DNA of 13,088 nt from JANMEX01 sp031422915 (GCA_031422915.1 JANPEK010000048.1:1-13088), one strand, 5' to 3'; positions 1-7,810 are shown, counted from the first letter of the stretch. Made by a program: numbers and translations. Notes: generated by a model from the letters alone, not told the origin.

Positions 1-1
1 G

Positions 2-361
2 GCGATGCTTTTAGGGTTAGCCGCAGGCGCAATCGGCTTTGCCATGTATGGCTATGCGCCGACGGGCGGGCTGTTCCTGATCGGGGTTCCGGTGATGGCA
101 CTGTGGGGCTTTGCGCAGCCGTCGATGTCGGCGCTGATGAGTGCGCGGGTGGAGGCCGATGAGCAAGGCAAGCTGCAGGGCGCGGCGGCCAGCCTGATGG
201 CGCTGTCCGGACTTGCCGGGCCTTGGGTGTTTGCGCTGTCGTTTGCCTATGCGATTGACCCGGCGAAAGGGTTGATGGTGCCGGGTGTGCCGTTCTATCT
301 TGCAGCGCTGGCGTTGGTGGCGGCGTTTGTGATCGGGCTCGGCATTGTGCGCAAACTGTGA
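2..361 (+). CDS. MFS transporter, TCR/Tet family, C-terminal part (5' truncated)
   Basis: This is the C-terminal part of an inner-membrane multidrug or sugar-type major facilitator. The reading frame is open to the window edge, so the true start lies upstream. About 119 residues are visible. They contain roughly three to four hydrophobic helices (around residues 5-25, 30-45, 68-90 and 95-117) and a short cytoplasmic loop containing DEQGKLQGA, which resembles the EQGxLQGA loop before the last helices of TetA-like (TCR/Tet) transporters. The family exports drugs by proton antiport, but the C-terminal third does not fix the substrate, so a resistance role should not be assumed. The gene ends in TGA 61 bp before the DUF1176 start, on the same strand. 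No terminator is visible between the two genes. The family call is fairly secure; the substrate is unknown. Confidence 0.75.
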   Translation, partial: AMLLGLAAGAIGFAMYGYAPTGGLFLIGVPVMALWGFAQPSMSALMSARVEADEQGKLQGAAASLMALSGLAGPWVFALSFAYAIDPAKGLMVPGVPFYLAALALVAAFVIGLGIVRKL

Positions 362-422
362 CGCTTGCGTGCGCGGTGGCGGCGTGGTGTGTTGTTGCGT
401 GATTGATGATGGAGGCTCTGCG

Positions 423-1454
423 ATGCGATTGGCGGTCACCCTTTTTGCTTTGCTTTTGGCCATTGGGACGGCGGCGGCGAGCCCGTACAAAGACATCAGG
501 GATACTGCGGTTTACTGCTCGAACGGGCTGAAGTGCGACCTGTCGCTGATGGCGAAAGGCACGCCGCGCGGGCTCTATTCGGTCGCCCTGTCACGCAAGT
601 CGGGACCGGACACGAAGATCGCGCTGGTGATCAGGGCGACTTCGGCGCTGGTTACATCAAGTGATGTCGTGTTCCTGGTGGATGGAGAGGAAGCGCTCCG
701 GATGCCAGTCGCGGAGTTCGACCTTTATCCTGACAATTACGAGTATACTGCCAAGGAGCCCGATGCCGGACGCAAGTTGTTTGCTTTGATCAAGGACGCC
801 TCTTCGCTCAGCGTTGCCTTCAATACAGACGGCCCTTCGACGACCGGGTTTTCGCTTTCCGGTGTTGCCGGTGCCGGGCTGTACATGGACGAGGTGCAAG
901 GGCGGCTGGATGCCAGGGATGCGCTGGTGCGCGTCGGGGGCAAAGACACACCGCCATCGCCGGTGCGCGACATCTCGGCGTTTGAAGACTTGCCCGCAGT
1001 GCTGCGACCGGATTTTGAGGGCGAGGATGGCGCGTGCGCGTTCTTTGACAAGAACAGGTTCAAATTCGGCACGGGTTTTGCTGTCAGTCTGCCGGACGAT
1101 GTCGAGCTTTACGTCCTGCCCTGCACGGACGGCGGCGCGTATAACCAGCCTTATGCGCTTTATCAGATCAGTTCGGGCGCTTTGTCGGAGGTGTCTTTGC
1201 CCACAATGACAGACGAAGGACCCTCCACGATTTCCGGTGCCACCAATGTTGACTGGGATCAGCCGACGAAAACATTGACAGCATTTGATAAGGGTCGCGG
1301 CATTGGCGACTGCGGCGCGTTCGACAAATGGAAGCTTCGCGATGCGCCGGGCGAGGCGAGTTTTGCACTGTTGGAATCACGCGCCAAGGATGAGTGCGAC
1401 GGGACCGGCGAGGGCGGGCCGGAGACGTGGCCGCTGTTGTGGCCGAAGAGTTAA
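423..1454 (+). CDS. Secreted DUF1176-family protein
   Basis: A 343-residue exported protein of unknown function. The chosen start (ATG at 423) has a good ribosome binding site (GGAGG near 410) and begins a clean signal peptide: basic MR, a hydrophobic stretch to about residue 17 and an AAAS cleavage region near residue 20. An in-frame ATG at 345 would bury this signal and overlap the upstream gene. The mature part has paired cysteines (C32 and C38, then GACAFF, LPCTDGGAYN, GDCGAFDKW and DECDG). It also has the aromatic, acidic pattern around YMDEVQGRLDARDALVR that I associate with DUF1176, a family of periplasmic or secreted proteins with no established activity. The cysteines may form disulfides in the periplasm. 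It could belong to a transcript with the upstream MFS gene. Family call moderately confident; function unknown. Confidence 0.72.
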   Translation: MRLAVTLFALLLAIGTAAASPYKDIRDTAVYCSNGLKCDLSLMAKGTPRGLYSVALSRKSGPDTKIALVIRATSALVTSSDVVFLVDGEEALRMPVAEFDLYPDNYEYTAKEPDAGRKLFALIKDASSLSVAFNTDGPSTTGFSLSGVAGAGLYMDEVQGRLDARDALVRVGGKDTPPSPVRDISAFEDLPAVLRPDFEGEDGACAFFDKNRFKFGTGFAVSLPDDVELYVLPCTDGGAYNQPYALYQISSGALSEVSLPTMTDEGPSTISGATNVDWDQPTKTLTAFDKGRGIGDCGAFDKWKLRDAPGEASFALLESRAKDECDGTGEGGPETWPLLWPKS

Positions 1455-1501
1455 GGTCTGCAGGACATTGATGATGCGCAACACATATCGCGCGAACGTG
1501 A

Positions 1502-1530
1502 CTTGACGCCTAATGGCTGCGGTCTAGGTT
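1502..1530 (+). promoter_or_regulatory. Possible sigma-70 promoter of the TPR gene
   Basis: A CTTGACG -35 element (1502-1508) fits the rhizobial CTTGAC consensus. It is followed after about 16 bp by a weak -10 (TAGGTT near 1525). This places transcription about 30 bp upstream of the TPR gene's ribosome binding site (GGAG near 1556). The -10 is poor, so this is tentative. Confidence 0.35.
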
Positions 1531-1567
1531 CCCAATTGAAGCGGACATTCCTAGTGGAGCCCAAGCC

Positions 1568-2134
1568 ATGAAACTTTATGTGAAACATTTGATGTCGACG
1601 GCAATTCTGGCAGCGTTTTTGGCAACGCCGGTATTTGCAGCCGGCGATGCGCCTGCGGAAGACGCAGGTGCCTCGATGACCAAGGAGCAGAAGGCCGAGA
1701 AAAAGTGCAAGGATACGGAAGGCAAGGTCTGGGACAAGAAAAAGAAGGAATGCGTCAGCGCGCAGGAAGGCTCGCTGGACATTGATTCCATTTATGAGAC
1801 TGCCCGCTACGTTGCCAAGGAAGGTCGCTATGACGAGGCGATCGTGCTGCTTTATCCAATCTCCGACAGCCAGGACAAGCGCGTCCTGAACTATCTTGGT
1901 TATTCATGGCGCAAGTCCGGACACATTGATCTCGGGCTTAAGTATTACCATCAGGCGCTGGCAATTGACCCCGATTACGTTTTGGTGCGCGAGTATCTTG
2001 GTGAAGCCCTGATCCAGAAGGGTGATATCGCCGGTGCCAAGGCGCAATTGGTTGAGATCGAAACTCGTTGCGGCGTGACCTGCGAGCCTTATGTTGAGCT
2101 TCGAAAAGAGCTGGCGAAGGTCAATGCGATCTGA
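1568..2134 (+). CDS. Exported tetratricopeptide repeat (TPR) protein
   Basis: A 188-residue protein with an N-terminal signal peptide (hydrophobic residues 9-24, likely cut after the VFA-A near residue 24). A lysine/glutamate-rich linker follows, holding C47 and C62 in KKCKDTEGKVWDKKKKECV, a spacing that suggests a small disulfide loop. Residues about 73-165 form about three TPR units: YETARYVAKEGRYDEAIVLL, then a degenerate unit around LNYLGYSWRKSGHIDLGLKYY, then VREYLGEALIQKGDIAGA. A second cysteine pair (C168, C172) follows. TPR folds are protein-binding scaffolds; a partner cannot be read from the sequence. The start is supported by GGAG about 10 bp upstream. The gene is convergent with the glycosyltransferase, with a 16-bp gap. 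Similar small periplasmic TPR proteins are common in Hyphomicrobiales, usually unnamed. Confidence 0.82.
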   Translation: MKLYVKHLMSTAILAAFLATPVFAAGDAPAEDAGASMTKEQKAEKKCKDTEGKVWDKKKKECVSAQEGSLDIDSIYETARYVAKEGRYDEAIVLLYPISDSQDKRVLNYLGYSWRKSGHIDLGLKYYHQALAIDPDYVLVREYLGEALIQKGDIAGAKAQLVEIETRCGVTCEPYVELRKELAKVNAI

Positions 2135-2150
2135 GGGTAAGAACGCGCAG

Positions 2151-3065
2151 TCATTCGGGCTGGCGTTCGGGCCAGCCCTTCTCCCTCGCAATCGCCGCCA
2201 GCGTCATCTCCGTCCATTCCTTGCCGACATGCTCTGCAAAATGCGCTTCCAATTCACCGGTTGACAGGCCGAGCTCGCGGAAGCCTGTGAGGTAATTCCA
2301 CAGCCTGTCCTCCCAGATGTTGCGGTATGGCACTCCGGTTGGCCTTGCGAAGCGGTGAGTCCAGCGCAGGAATGGCAGGCACAGTGTGCGACCGCCGTGC
2401 TGGCGGAATTTTTCGTGGATGTAGAATTCCTCACCGCCGAAGCCGCGAAAATCAGGGTTGAAGCGCGGCCAGGCGGCTTTGCGGCAGGCGAACAGGCCCA
2501 TGCCCTGCATCGGAATGTCGAACGGAGCAGCGTTCGGGTCCATGCCGCGCGGATCAAGGCCCCAGACACCATACATGCCGCTGCTCCATTTCGGGTCGAA
2601 ATGGGTTTGCACTGATTGCAGATCATCAAGCAGGAGCGGACCCTGAATGAGGTCGAGTGATTGCGGATTGCTTGCAAAGTGATGCGCCAGCCGCAGCAAC
2701 GCACCCGGCACGATCAGCACGTGGCAATCGATGCACAGGACAATGTTGTTGCGCGCTTCCTCGAATATCCGCTGTTTGGCCCCGGCAGAGCCGGTTCGCG
2801 CCTGTTCAGCGACATAGCGGCAGCCGGGCACTTGGGCGCAGAGTTCCTGCAAGGGTATCGCGCAGGCTCCGGTCGGGTTGTTGTCTACCACAATGAATTC
2901 AGCAGTGGCGCAGACGTCGCGATGGAAGAGGCGCAGTGCCTGAAGCGAGAAGTAGACACCGTCATAATCATCGTAGGTTGGCATGCCGATGGTGAACTTC
3001 GGCAAGTCATTGAGCGATGGTCTGTCATCTTCGCGAGGTGCAGGCGGCAGTTGGCTGGTACCCAT
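2151..3065 (-). CDS. Glycosyltransferase family 2 protein
   Basis: A 304-residue cytoplasmic or membrane-associated GT-A fold glycosyltransferase without obvious transmembrane helices. The N-terminal nucleotide-sugar domain is visible: FTIGMPTYDDYDGVYFSL (residues 24-41), FIVVDNNPTG (57-66) and IVLCIDCHVLIVPGAL (108-122). At the usual DxD metal site the sequence reads D113-C-H115, so the second acidic residue is replaced by His. Downstream, residues 204-218 contain GFGGEEFYIHEKF, the acceptor-side acidic motif expected in GT2 enzymes. The start is supported by AGGTG just upstream of the ATG at 3065. Sugar donor and product are unknown; a surface polysaccharide or glycan role is plausible because an LPS core glycosyltransferase lies nearby, but this is inference. 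It is divergent from greA and convergent with the TPR gene. Confidence 0.82.
   Translation of the reverse strand: MGTSQLPPAPREDDRPSLNDLPKFTIGMPTYDDYDGVYFSLQALRLFHRDVCATAEFIVVDNNPTGACAIPLQELCAQVPGCRYVAEQARTGSAGAKQRIFEEARNNIVLCIDCHVLIVPGALLRLAHHFASNPQSLDLIQGPLLLDDLQSVQTHFDPKWSSGMYGVWGLDPRGMDPNAAPFDIPMQGMGLFACRKAAWPRFNPDFRGFGGEEFYIHEKFRQHGGRTLCLPFLRWTHRFARPTGVPYRNIWEDRLWNYLTGFRELGLSTGELEAHFAEHVGKEWTEMTLAAIAREKGWPERQPE
2157..2178 (+). terminator. Hairpin at the TPR/GT2 convergence, possible terminator
   Basis: A perfect 8-bp stem (GGGCTGGC / GCCAGCCC) with a 6-nt loop lies 23 bp after the TPR stop, inside the last codons of the convergent glycosyltransferase. No T-run follows, so it is at best a weak or Rho-assisted terminator. 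Confidence 0.3.
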
Positions 3066-3115
3066 GGTTCACCTGAATATTCCACGCCCTGCGAAAATTC
3101 TAGCAGCAGTGACTG

Positions 3116-3157
3116 GTGGCTGCAATTGCCGTTGCGTCTCTGGCAGTGGCTGCAATT
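3116..3157. repeat. 12-bp direct repeat, 30-bp period, in the GT2/greA divergent region
   Basis: GTGGCTGCAATT occurs at 3116-3127 and again at 3146-3157, exactly 30 bp apart (about three helical turns). It lies between the divergent starts of the glycosyltransferase and greA. The arrangement is compatible with paired protein-binding sites; no regulator is identified. Confidence 0.5.
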
Positions 3158-3212
3158 TTTAAGGTGAAATTTTCCGTGAAAGCGGCTATGCATGGTTAAA
3201 GATCAACGAGCG

Positions 3213-3249
3213 CGGTTCCCGTATTCGGTTTCGGGGGCCGTTTTTATTT
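3213..3249 (+). terminator. Terminator-like attenuator in the greA leader
   Basis: A 9-bp stem (3213-3221 with 3232-3240, including two G:T pairs) and a 10-nt loop are followed directly by TTTTTATTT. This is an intrinsic terminator pattern on the greA strand, ending about 40 bp before the greA ATG. A second small hairpin (GTCCC-GAC-GGGAC, 3250-3262) follows. No plus-strand gene precedes it, because the glycosyltransferase is divergent. It therefore most likely attenuates greA's own transcript. A weak promoter candidate (GTGAAA at 3163, CTATGC at 3186) would put the start near 3197. Confidence 0.55.
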
Positions 3250-3288
3250 GTCCCGACGGGACCAAAAGCAACAGGAAAGGCCGGGTCT

Positions 3289-3762
3289 ATGGATAAGGTT
3301 CCAATGACGGCACCAGGATTTGTCAAGTTGAAGGAAGAGCTGCGCTGGCGCCAGCAGGAAGAGCGGCCGCGCATCATTGAGGCGAGTGCCGAGGCGCGCT
3401 CGCACGGCGACCTGTCCGAAAACGCGGAGTATCATGCAGCCAAGGAAGCGCAGTCGATGAATGAGGGACGCGTTGGCGAACTCGAAGATTTCATCGCGCG
3501 CGCCGAAGTGATTGATGTTGCCAAGCTGAGCGGCACCAAGGTCAAATTCGGTGCGACAGTCACGCTGATTGACGAAGATACGGAAGAAAAGAAGGTCTAC
3601 CAGATCGTCGGCGATCAGGAGGCGGACCCGAAGGCCGGGCGCATTTCGATATCCTCGCCGATCTCAAGGGCACTGATCGGCAAGACGGAGGGTGACACGA
3701 TTGAGGTGCTGGCTCCCGGCGGTGCGCGCGGCTATCAGATTTTGACCGTCAAGTTCGCCTGA
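3289..3762 (+). CDS. greA: Transcription elongation factor GreA
   Basis: GreA (157 residues, normal length) enters the RNA polymerase secondary channel and stimulates transcript cleavage, rescuing backtracked complexes. The N-terminal coiled coil spans about residues 8-75. Its tip contains GDLSENAEYHAAKE (40-53), with the acidic pair D41 and E44 at the catalytic tip positions known from E. coli GreA. The C-terminal globular FKBP-like domain follows, with GDQEADPKAGRISISSPISRALIGK (108-132) and a closing GYQILTVKF. The stretch KLKEELRWRQQEERPRIIEA is the typical rhizobial form. The start is supported by AGGAAAGG about 10 bp upstream. An intrinsic terminator-like hairpin lies in the leader, suggesting attenuation. 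The gene is followed after 20 bp by the lpcC-like gene, so the two are probably co-transcribed. Confidence 0.97.
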   Translation: MDKVPMTAPGFVKLKEELRWRQQEERPRIIEASAEARSHGDLSENAEYHAAKEAQSMNEGRVGELEDFIARAEVIDVAKLSGTKVKFGATVTLIDEDTEEKKVYQIVGDQEADPKAGRISISSPISRALIGKTEGDTIEVLAPGGARGYQILTVKFA

Positions 3763-3782
3763 TCCGCCGGTTTGACTGCGCC

Positions 3783-4847
3783 ATGCGCCGCTACGCCGAT
3801 ATTCAAGACACGCACATCATCGCGCCGAACTTCAAGAAGCGCCTGTCCGGTGTGACCTCGACCGTTGTTCAGTTGGTGCCCAAACAGCGCCGGATGGGCG
3901 TCAAGATTGCCTCGCTTGCGCCGGAAGGATTGCCTGATGAGGTTGTTTGCGTACGGTTCCGTGATTTGTGGCGACTTTGGTTCAAACCGAAGGGCGCGGA
4001 CAGGCGCGTCTGGCACGCACGGCGCAACACGGAAATGCTGCCGGGAATCATCCTGCGCGATGTCTTGCGGATGCCTCTGAAACTGGTGTTCACCTCGGCC
4101 GCGCAGCGCGACCATCGCGGCTTTACCAAATGGCTGATCGCGAAGATGGACGCCGTTATCGCAACGAGCGCGCAAGCGGCGGCGTTTCTGCAGGTGCCGA
4201 ACACAATCATCATGCATGGCATTGATACAGACCGTTTTACACCCCCTGCCGAAAAGGCCGGGGCGAAGCGGGTGCTGGGGTTTGAGCCGGCAATGAAGCT
4301 CGTCGGCTGCTTCGGTCGCATCCGCGAGAACAAGGGCACGGACCGGTTTGTAGATTCTATGGTTGCGATATTGCCAAAGCATCCGGATTGGACAGCCGTG
4401 GTGACAGGCCGGGTGACGGTCGAGAACCGGACATTTGCTGACGGGTTGTTATCGAAAATCGCCGCTGCCGGAATGCAGGAGCGCATCCGTTTTGTCGGCG
4501 AGGTGGATGATGTGTTGCCTTGGTATCAGGCGCTTGATCTTTTTGCCGCGCCGCAGCGGTGGGAGGGGTTTGGCCTGACACCACTGGAAGCCATGGCCTG
4601 CGGCGTACCGGTCGCGGCGACAAAAGTTGGTGCGTTTGAGGATTTGATCGTCAATGAAGCAACTGGTCTTGTGGTGGAGAACGATGACAGGGCGATTGAA
4701 AGCGCCCTTGCCCGCTTGATCGGGAATGATGCGCTGCGGGCTGAAATGGCTGCAAATTGCAGGGCGCATGTGCTTAAAACTTTCATGCTTGAGCGCGAAG
4801 CGGCACAAATCAATGCGATTTACGAGCGTTTGCTGCATCCGGCGTGA
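3783..4847 (+). CDS. lpcC: LpcC-like LPS core glycosyltransferase (GT family 4)
   Basis: A 354-residue GT-B fold retaining glycosyltransferase. The N-terminal acceptor domain begins HIIAPNFKKRLSGVTSTVVQ, as I recall for rhizobial LpcC, a mannosyltransferase that adds mannose to the LPS inner core at the cytoplasmic face of the inner membrane. Further family landmarks are VWHARRNTEMLPG (77-88), the KWLIAKMDAVIATS segment (116-129), MHGIDTDRF (144-152) and GCFGRIRENKGTDRFVDSM (175-193). The donor site EGFGLTPLEAM has the conserved E261...E269 (EX7E) pair. No signal peptide or membrane span is seen. The ATG at 3783 has no clear Shine-Dalgarno, so translation may depend on the upstream greA message. 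The fold is certain; the exact sugar specificity is inferred from similarity. Confidence 0.85.
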   Translation: MRRYADIQDTHIIAPNFKKRLSGVTSTVVQLVPKQRRMGVKIASLAPEGLPDEVVCVRFRDLWRLWFKPKGADRRVWHARRNTEMLPGIILRDVLRMPLKLVFTSAAQRDHRGFTKWLIAKMDAVIATSAQAAAFLQVPNTIIMHGIDTDRFTPPAEKAGAKRVLGFEPAMKLVGCFGRIRENKGTDRFVDSMVAILPKHPDWTAVVTGRVTVENRTFADGLLSKIAAAGMQERIRFVGEVDDVLPWYQALDLFAAPQRWEGFGLTPLEAMACGVPVAATKVGAFEDLIVNEATGLVVENDDRAIESALARLIGNDALRAEMAANCRAHVLKTFMLEREAAQINAIYERLLHPA

Positions 4848-4902
4848 TTCCTGTGAGTCTGCGATAGTCTCTGAACAGCAATCCGCATGTGGAAAGCTTG
4901 AT

Positions 4903-4957
4903 GCCATGCCTTGAAAAATTTGCATGGCTGGGCCACTTTGTTCTGCAGAAATGCAAA
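4903..4957. promoter_or_regulatory. Inverted repeats in the lpcC-trxB spacer
   Basis: The 160-bp spacer before trxB contains GCCATGC (4903-4909) and GCATGGC (4922-4928), a perfect 7-bp inverted repeat with a 12-nt AT-rich loop. The overlapping TTTGCAT (4919-4925) also pairs with ATGCAAA (4951-4957). The central GCAT element can therefore pair with either side. I see no convincing -10/-35 pair or T-run. This could be an operator or switching structure upstream of trxB; it is suggestive only. Confidence 0.3.
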
Positions 4958-5007
4958 CGATCCTTATCACGGGTCTATGCCCATTCCCGTTAGCTCAGGT
5001 TGTCTTT

Positions 5008-5976
<969 letters not shown>

Positions 5977-5991
5977 CTTCGACGACCGGCC

Positions 5992-6100
5992 CTTGGAGCA
6001 AAGTGCGTTATCATTTCATGAGAACACGCTTTGCTCCAAGTCTTTGTATCGTCGCATTATCCTTAATCGCTTGATGTGCCATCAAGCTTGGAAATGCTCT
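5992..6100. repeat. Two-hairpin palindromic intergenic element (rhizobial RPE-like)
   Basis: The first palindrome pairs 5992-6009 with 6023-6040 at 16 of 18 positions around a 13-nt loop; the outer 12 bp (CTTGGAGCAAAG) are perfect. A second stem, GCTTGATG/CATCAAGC (6069-6076 with 6080-6087), has a TGC loop. The element ends in AAATGCTCT just before the lsrB leader. The boundary words, GGAGCAAAG...CTTTGCTCC and a closing ATGCTCTA, resemble mobile palindromic repeats I recall between rhizobial genes. Without a T-run it is a poor intrinsic terminator, though the stem may protect the 3' end of trxB mRNA. Confidence 0.6.
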
Positions 6101-6122
6101 AATGGGCAACGGGGAGGATTTC

Positions 6123-7019
6123 ATGCCGCTGGACTGGGACAAGTTACGGATTTTCCATGCGGCGGCGGAAGCTGGGTCGTTCACCCATGCGGCTGAGAAG
6201 CTTCATCTGTCGCAGTCGGCGATTTCGCGTCAGGTTTCGGCGCTGGAGCATGATGTCGGCGTTGCGCTGTTCAACCGCCATGCGCGCGGCCTGATCCTGA
6301 CAGAACAGGGTGAGTTTCTGTTTCGCACTGCGCATGATGTCTTGCTCAAGCTTGAGAATGTGCGTGTGCGCCTGAGCGAAAGCAAGGATACGCCGACAGG
6401 CAAGCTGCGCGTCACGACGACGGTCGGGCTCGGCCAAGGCTGGCTTGCCGACCGCGCGCCGGAATTTATCGAGCAGTATCCGGACATGCAGTTGCAGCTG
6501 ATTTTCGACAATGAAGAACTGGATCTCAACCTCCGTCACGCCGATTGCGCCATTCGCCTGCGCCAGCCGCAGCAGCCGGACTTGATCCAGAAGCGTCTGT
6601 TCACCGTGCATTTCCACGCCTACGCGACGGCGGCCTACGTCAACCGCTTTGGCAAACCGACAAGTCTGGACGAACTTGACCAGCACCGTCTGGTAACGTT
6701 CGGCGAACCTGCGCCGCAGTATCTGACCAACATGAACATGCTCGAGACCATCGGCAAACCAGACGGCGAGCCGCGCATTCCGGTGTTGCAGGTCAACTCG
6801 CTGCTGTCAGTGAAGAAAGCCGTGCAGCGCAGCGTCGGGCTTGCGCTGCTGCCGGACTATATGGTCGACAAGGAGTCCGGCCTGCAACAGATTATGCTCG
6901 ATATGGAAATGCCCTCGTTTGACACCTATTTCTGCTATCCAGAGGCCTTGAAGAACGCGGCGAAGCTGAATGCGTTCCGGGACTTTTTGTTCGCCAAAGC
7001 AAGGGCTTGGAGCTTTTAG
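6123..7019 (+). CDS. lsrB: LysR-family regulator LsrB/VtlR
   Basis: A 298-residue LysR-type DNA-binding regulator. The N-terminal winged helix begins LDWDKLRIFHAAAEAGSFTHAAEKLHLSQSAISRQVSALE (3-42), followed by a linker helix and a periplasmic-binding-like effector domain (about 90-295) with RVTTTVGLGQGWL and HADCAIRLRQPQQ. These strings match what I recall of Sinorhizobium LsrB and Brucella VtlR. LsrB is known for oxidative-stress, LPS and symbiosis control, and VtlR for virulence and activation of abcR2. GGGGAGGA about 6 bp before the ATG at 6123 decides this start over the ATG at 6102. Only two cysteines remain (C142 and C271), relevant because redox sensing by LsrB has been linked to cysteines. 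The gene sits after trxB and overlaps the convergent 7TM gene by 4 bp. Confidence 0.9.
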   Translation: MPLDWDKLRIFHAAAEAGSFTHAAEKLHLSQSAISRQVSALEHDVGVALFNRHARGLILTEQGEFLFRTAHDVLLKLENVRVRLSESKDTPTGKLRVTTTVGLGQGWLADRAPEFIEQYPDMQLQLIFDNEELDLNLRHADCAIRLRQPQQPDLIQKRLFTVHFHAYATAAYVNRFGKPTSLDELDQHRLVTFGEPAPQYLTNMNMLETIGKPDGEPRIPVLQVNSLLSVKKAVQRSVGLALLPDYMVDKESGLQQIMLDMEMPSFDTYFCYPEALKNAAKLNAFRDFLFAKARAWSF

Positions 7020-7810
7020 GCGCGCAGGAACGGCACGCCTGCAAACGCTTGCAGAAAAAGCGCAGCCACAATCACGATGGATGCCAGAGCGCCAATCATC
7101 ACCACGCGCCGGTCCGGCCAAACCCACGCCAGCAGCGGCAGCGCTTGGGCAATGTGCAGCGCGGCAAAGTGGGAGACGCGCAGATCGCCGCCGGTTGTTG
7201 ACCAGTGGAAGAAGGGCAGGCCGGTGGCGTCTGTCAGGTCGCCGCCGATTGAATGGCCCGTGCGCGACGACATGTATCCGGCAACGATGGTGGTCAATAT
7301 GCCCGAGAGGATGAAGCCTGTGCCGGTGGCAAACTGCATGATGCCCGGTGCAGATTTAAGGATGCGCCAGCCGATGTAGATTGTCAGCGCTGTGAGGCTG
7401 ACCGCAACAACGCCCATCACCGGATAGATGGCCATCGCGAGCGGATCGGTGCGGTTGAAATGCGAGGCCGAGCCTTGCGCGGCGTAACCTGCAATCCAGA
7501 TCATCTCGATAATGGAACTGACTGCGAAAATGCGGGTTGCGCGACTAATGCTATTGCTTGCCAAATCTGCTGGTGTGAGCAGGGTCAATCCCCAGCCAAG
7601 CGTTGCGGCGTGAACGCCGAGCGACAAAAAGAACTTTGCCGGTTTTTCCCAGACGCTGACGCCGTTGAACGGCCGGGGATCGACAAACCCCAGCGCGGTG
7701 CAGACTGCAAACGCGGCGATGAAAGTGACAGTGACGATGTAGAAGGCCGGCGCGGCGTGGCGGATGTCATGAAGGATTGATTGTTTTGGCATCGTTGAAA
7801 CCAGGGTCAT
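7016..7810 (-). CDS. Uncharacterised membrane protein with about seven helices
   Basis: A 264-residue inner-membrane protein not assigned to a named family. Hydrophobic segments lie at about residues 22-43, 54-76, 89-110, 124-149, 158-180, 203-225 and 231-255. Conserved-looking elements are a PAKFFLSLGVHAATLGWGL helix, SSRTGHSIGGDLTDATGLP and FFHWSTTGGDLRVSHFAALH with several histidines. I recall the WSTTGGDLR...H signature in unannotated membrane proteins of other Alphaproteobacteria, but I know no function. Its ATG overlaps the stop of the upstream ABA4-like gene (ATGA at 7807-7810). This indicates translational coupling and fixes the start. Its own stop overlaps that of convergent lsrB. 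It is likely regulated by the divergent TetR. Histidines near the helices could bind a metal, haem or pigment; this is speculation. Confidence 0.8.
   Translation of the reverse strand: MTLVSTMPKQSILHDIRHAAPAFYIVTVTFIAAFAVCTALGFVDPRPFNGVSVWEKPAKFFLSLGVHAATLGWGLTLLTPADLASNSISRATRIFAVSSIIEMIWIAGYAAQGSASHFNRTDPLAMAIYPVMGVVAVSLTALTIYIGWRILKSAPGIMQFATGTGFILSGILTTIVAGYMSSRTGHSIGGDLTDATGLPFFHWSTTGGDLRVSHFAALHIAQALPLLAWVWPDRRVVMIGALASIVIVAALFLQAFAGVPFLRA

Noticed and set aside
2..361. Calling the MFS fragment a tetracycline-resistance gene
   Set aside because: Only the C-terminal third is visible, and many TCR/Tet-family members do not export tetracycline.
345..422. Upstream ATG (345) for the DUF1176 gene
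   Set aside because: It overlaps the MFS gene and hides the signal peptide that begins at 423 after a good GGAGG.
3735..4486. Minus-strand open frames of 205-215 codons inside the lpcC-like gene
   Set aside because: They are antisense to a clear GT4 enzyme and have no recognisable motif or ribosome site.
4924..5007. Upstream ATG (4924) for trxB
   Set aside because: The extra 28 residues are unlike TrxB N-termini, and the Rossmann motif is normally placed from 5008.
5992..6040. Strong hairpin after trxB as an intrinsic terminator
   Set aside because: No T-run follows the stem; a repeat element is the better description.
7253..7780. 175-codon plus-strand open frame opposite the 7TM gene
   Set aside because: The minus-strand frame has membrane helices and an ATGA coupling; the plus-strand product is polar, Cys/Arg-rich and shadow-like.
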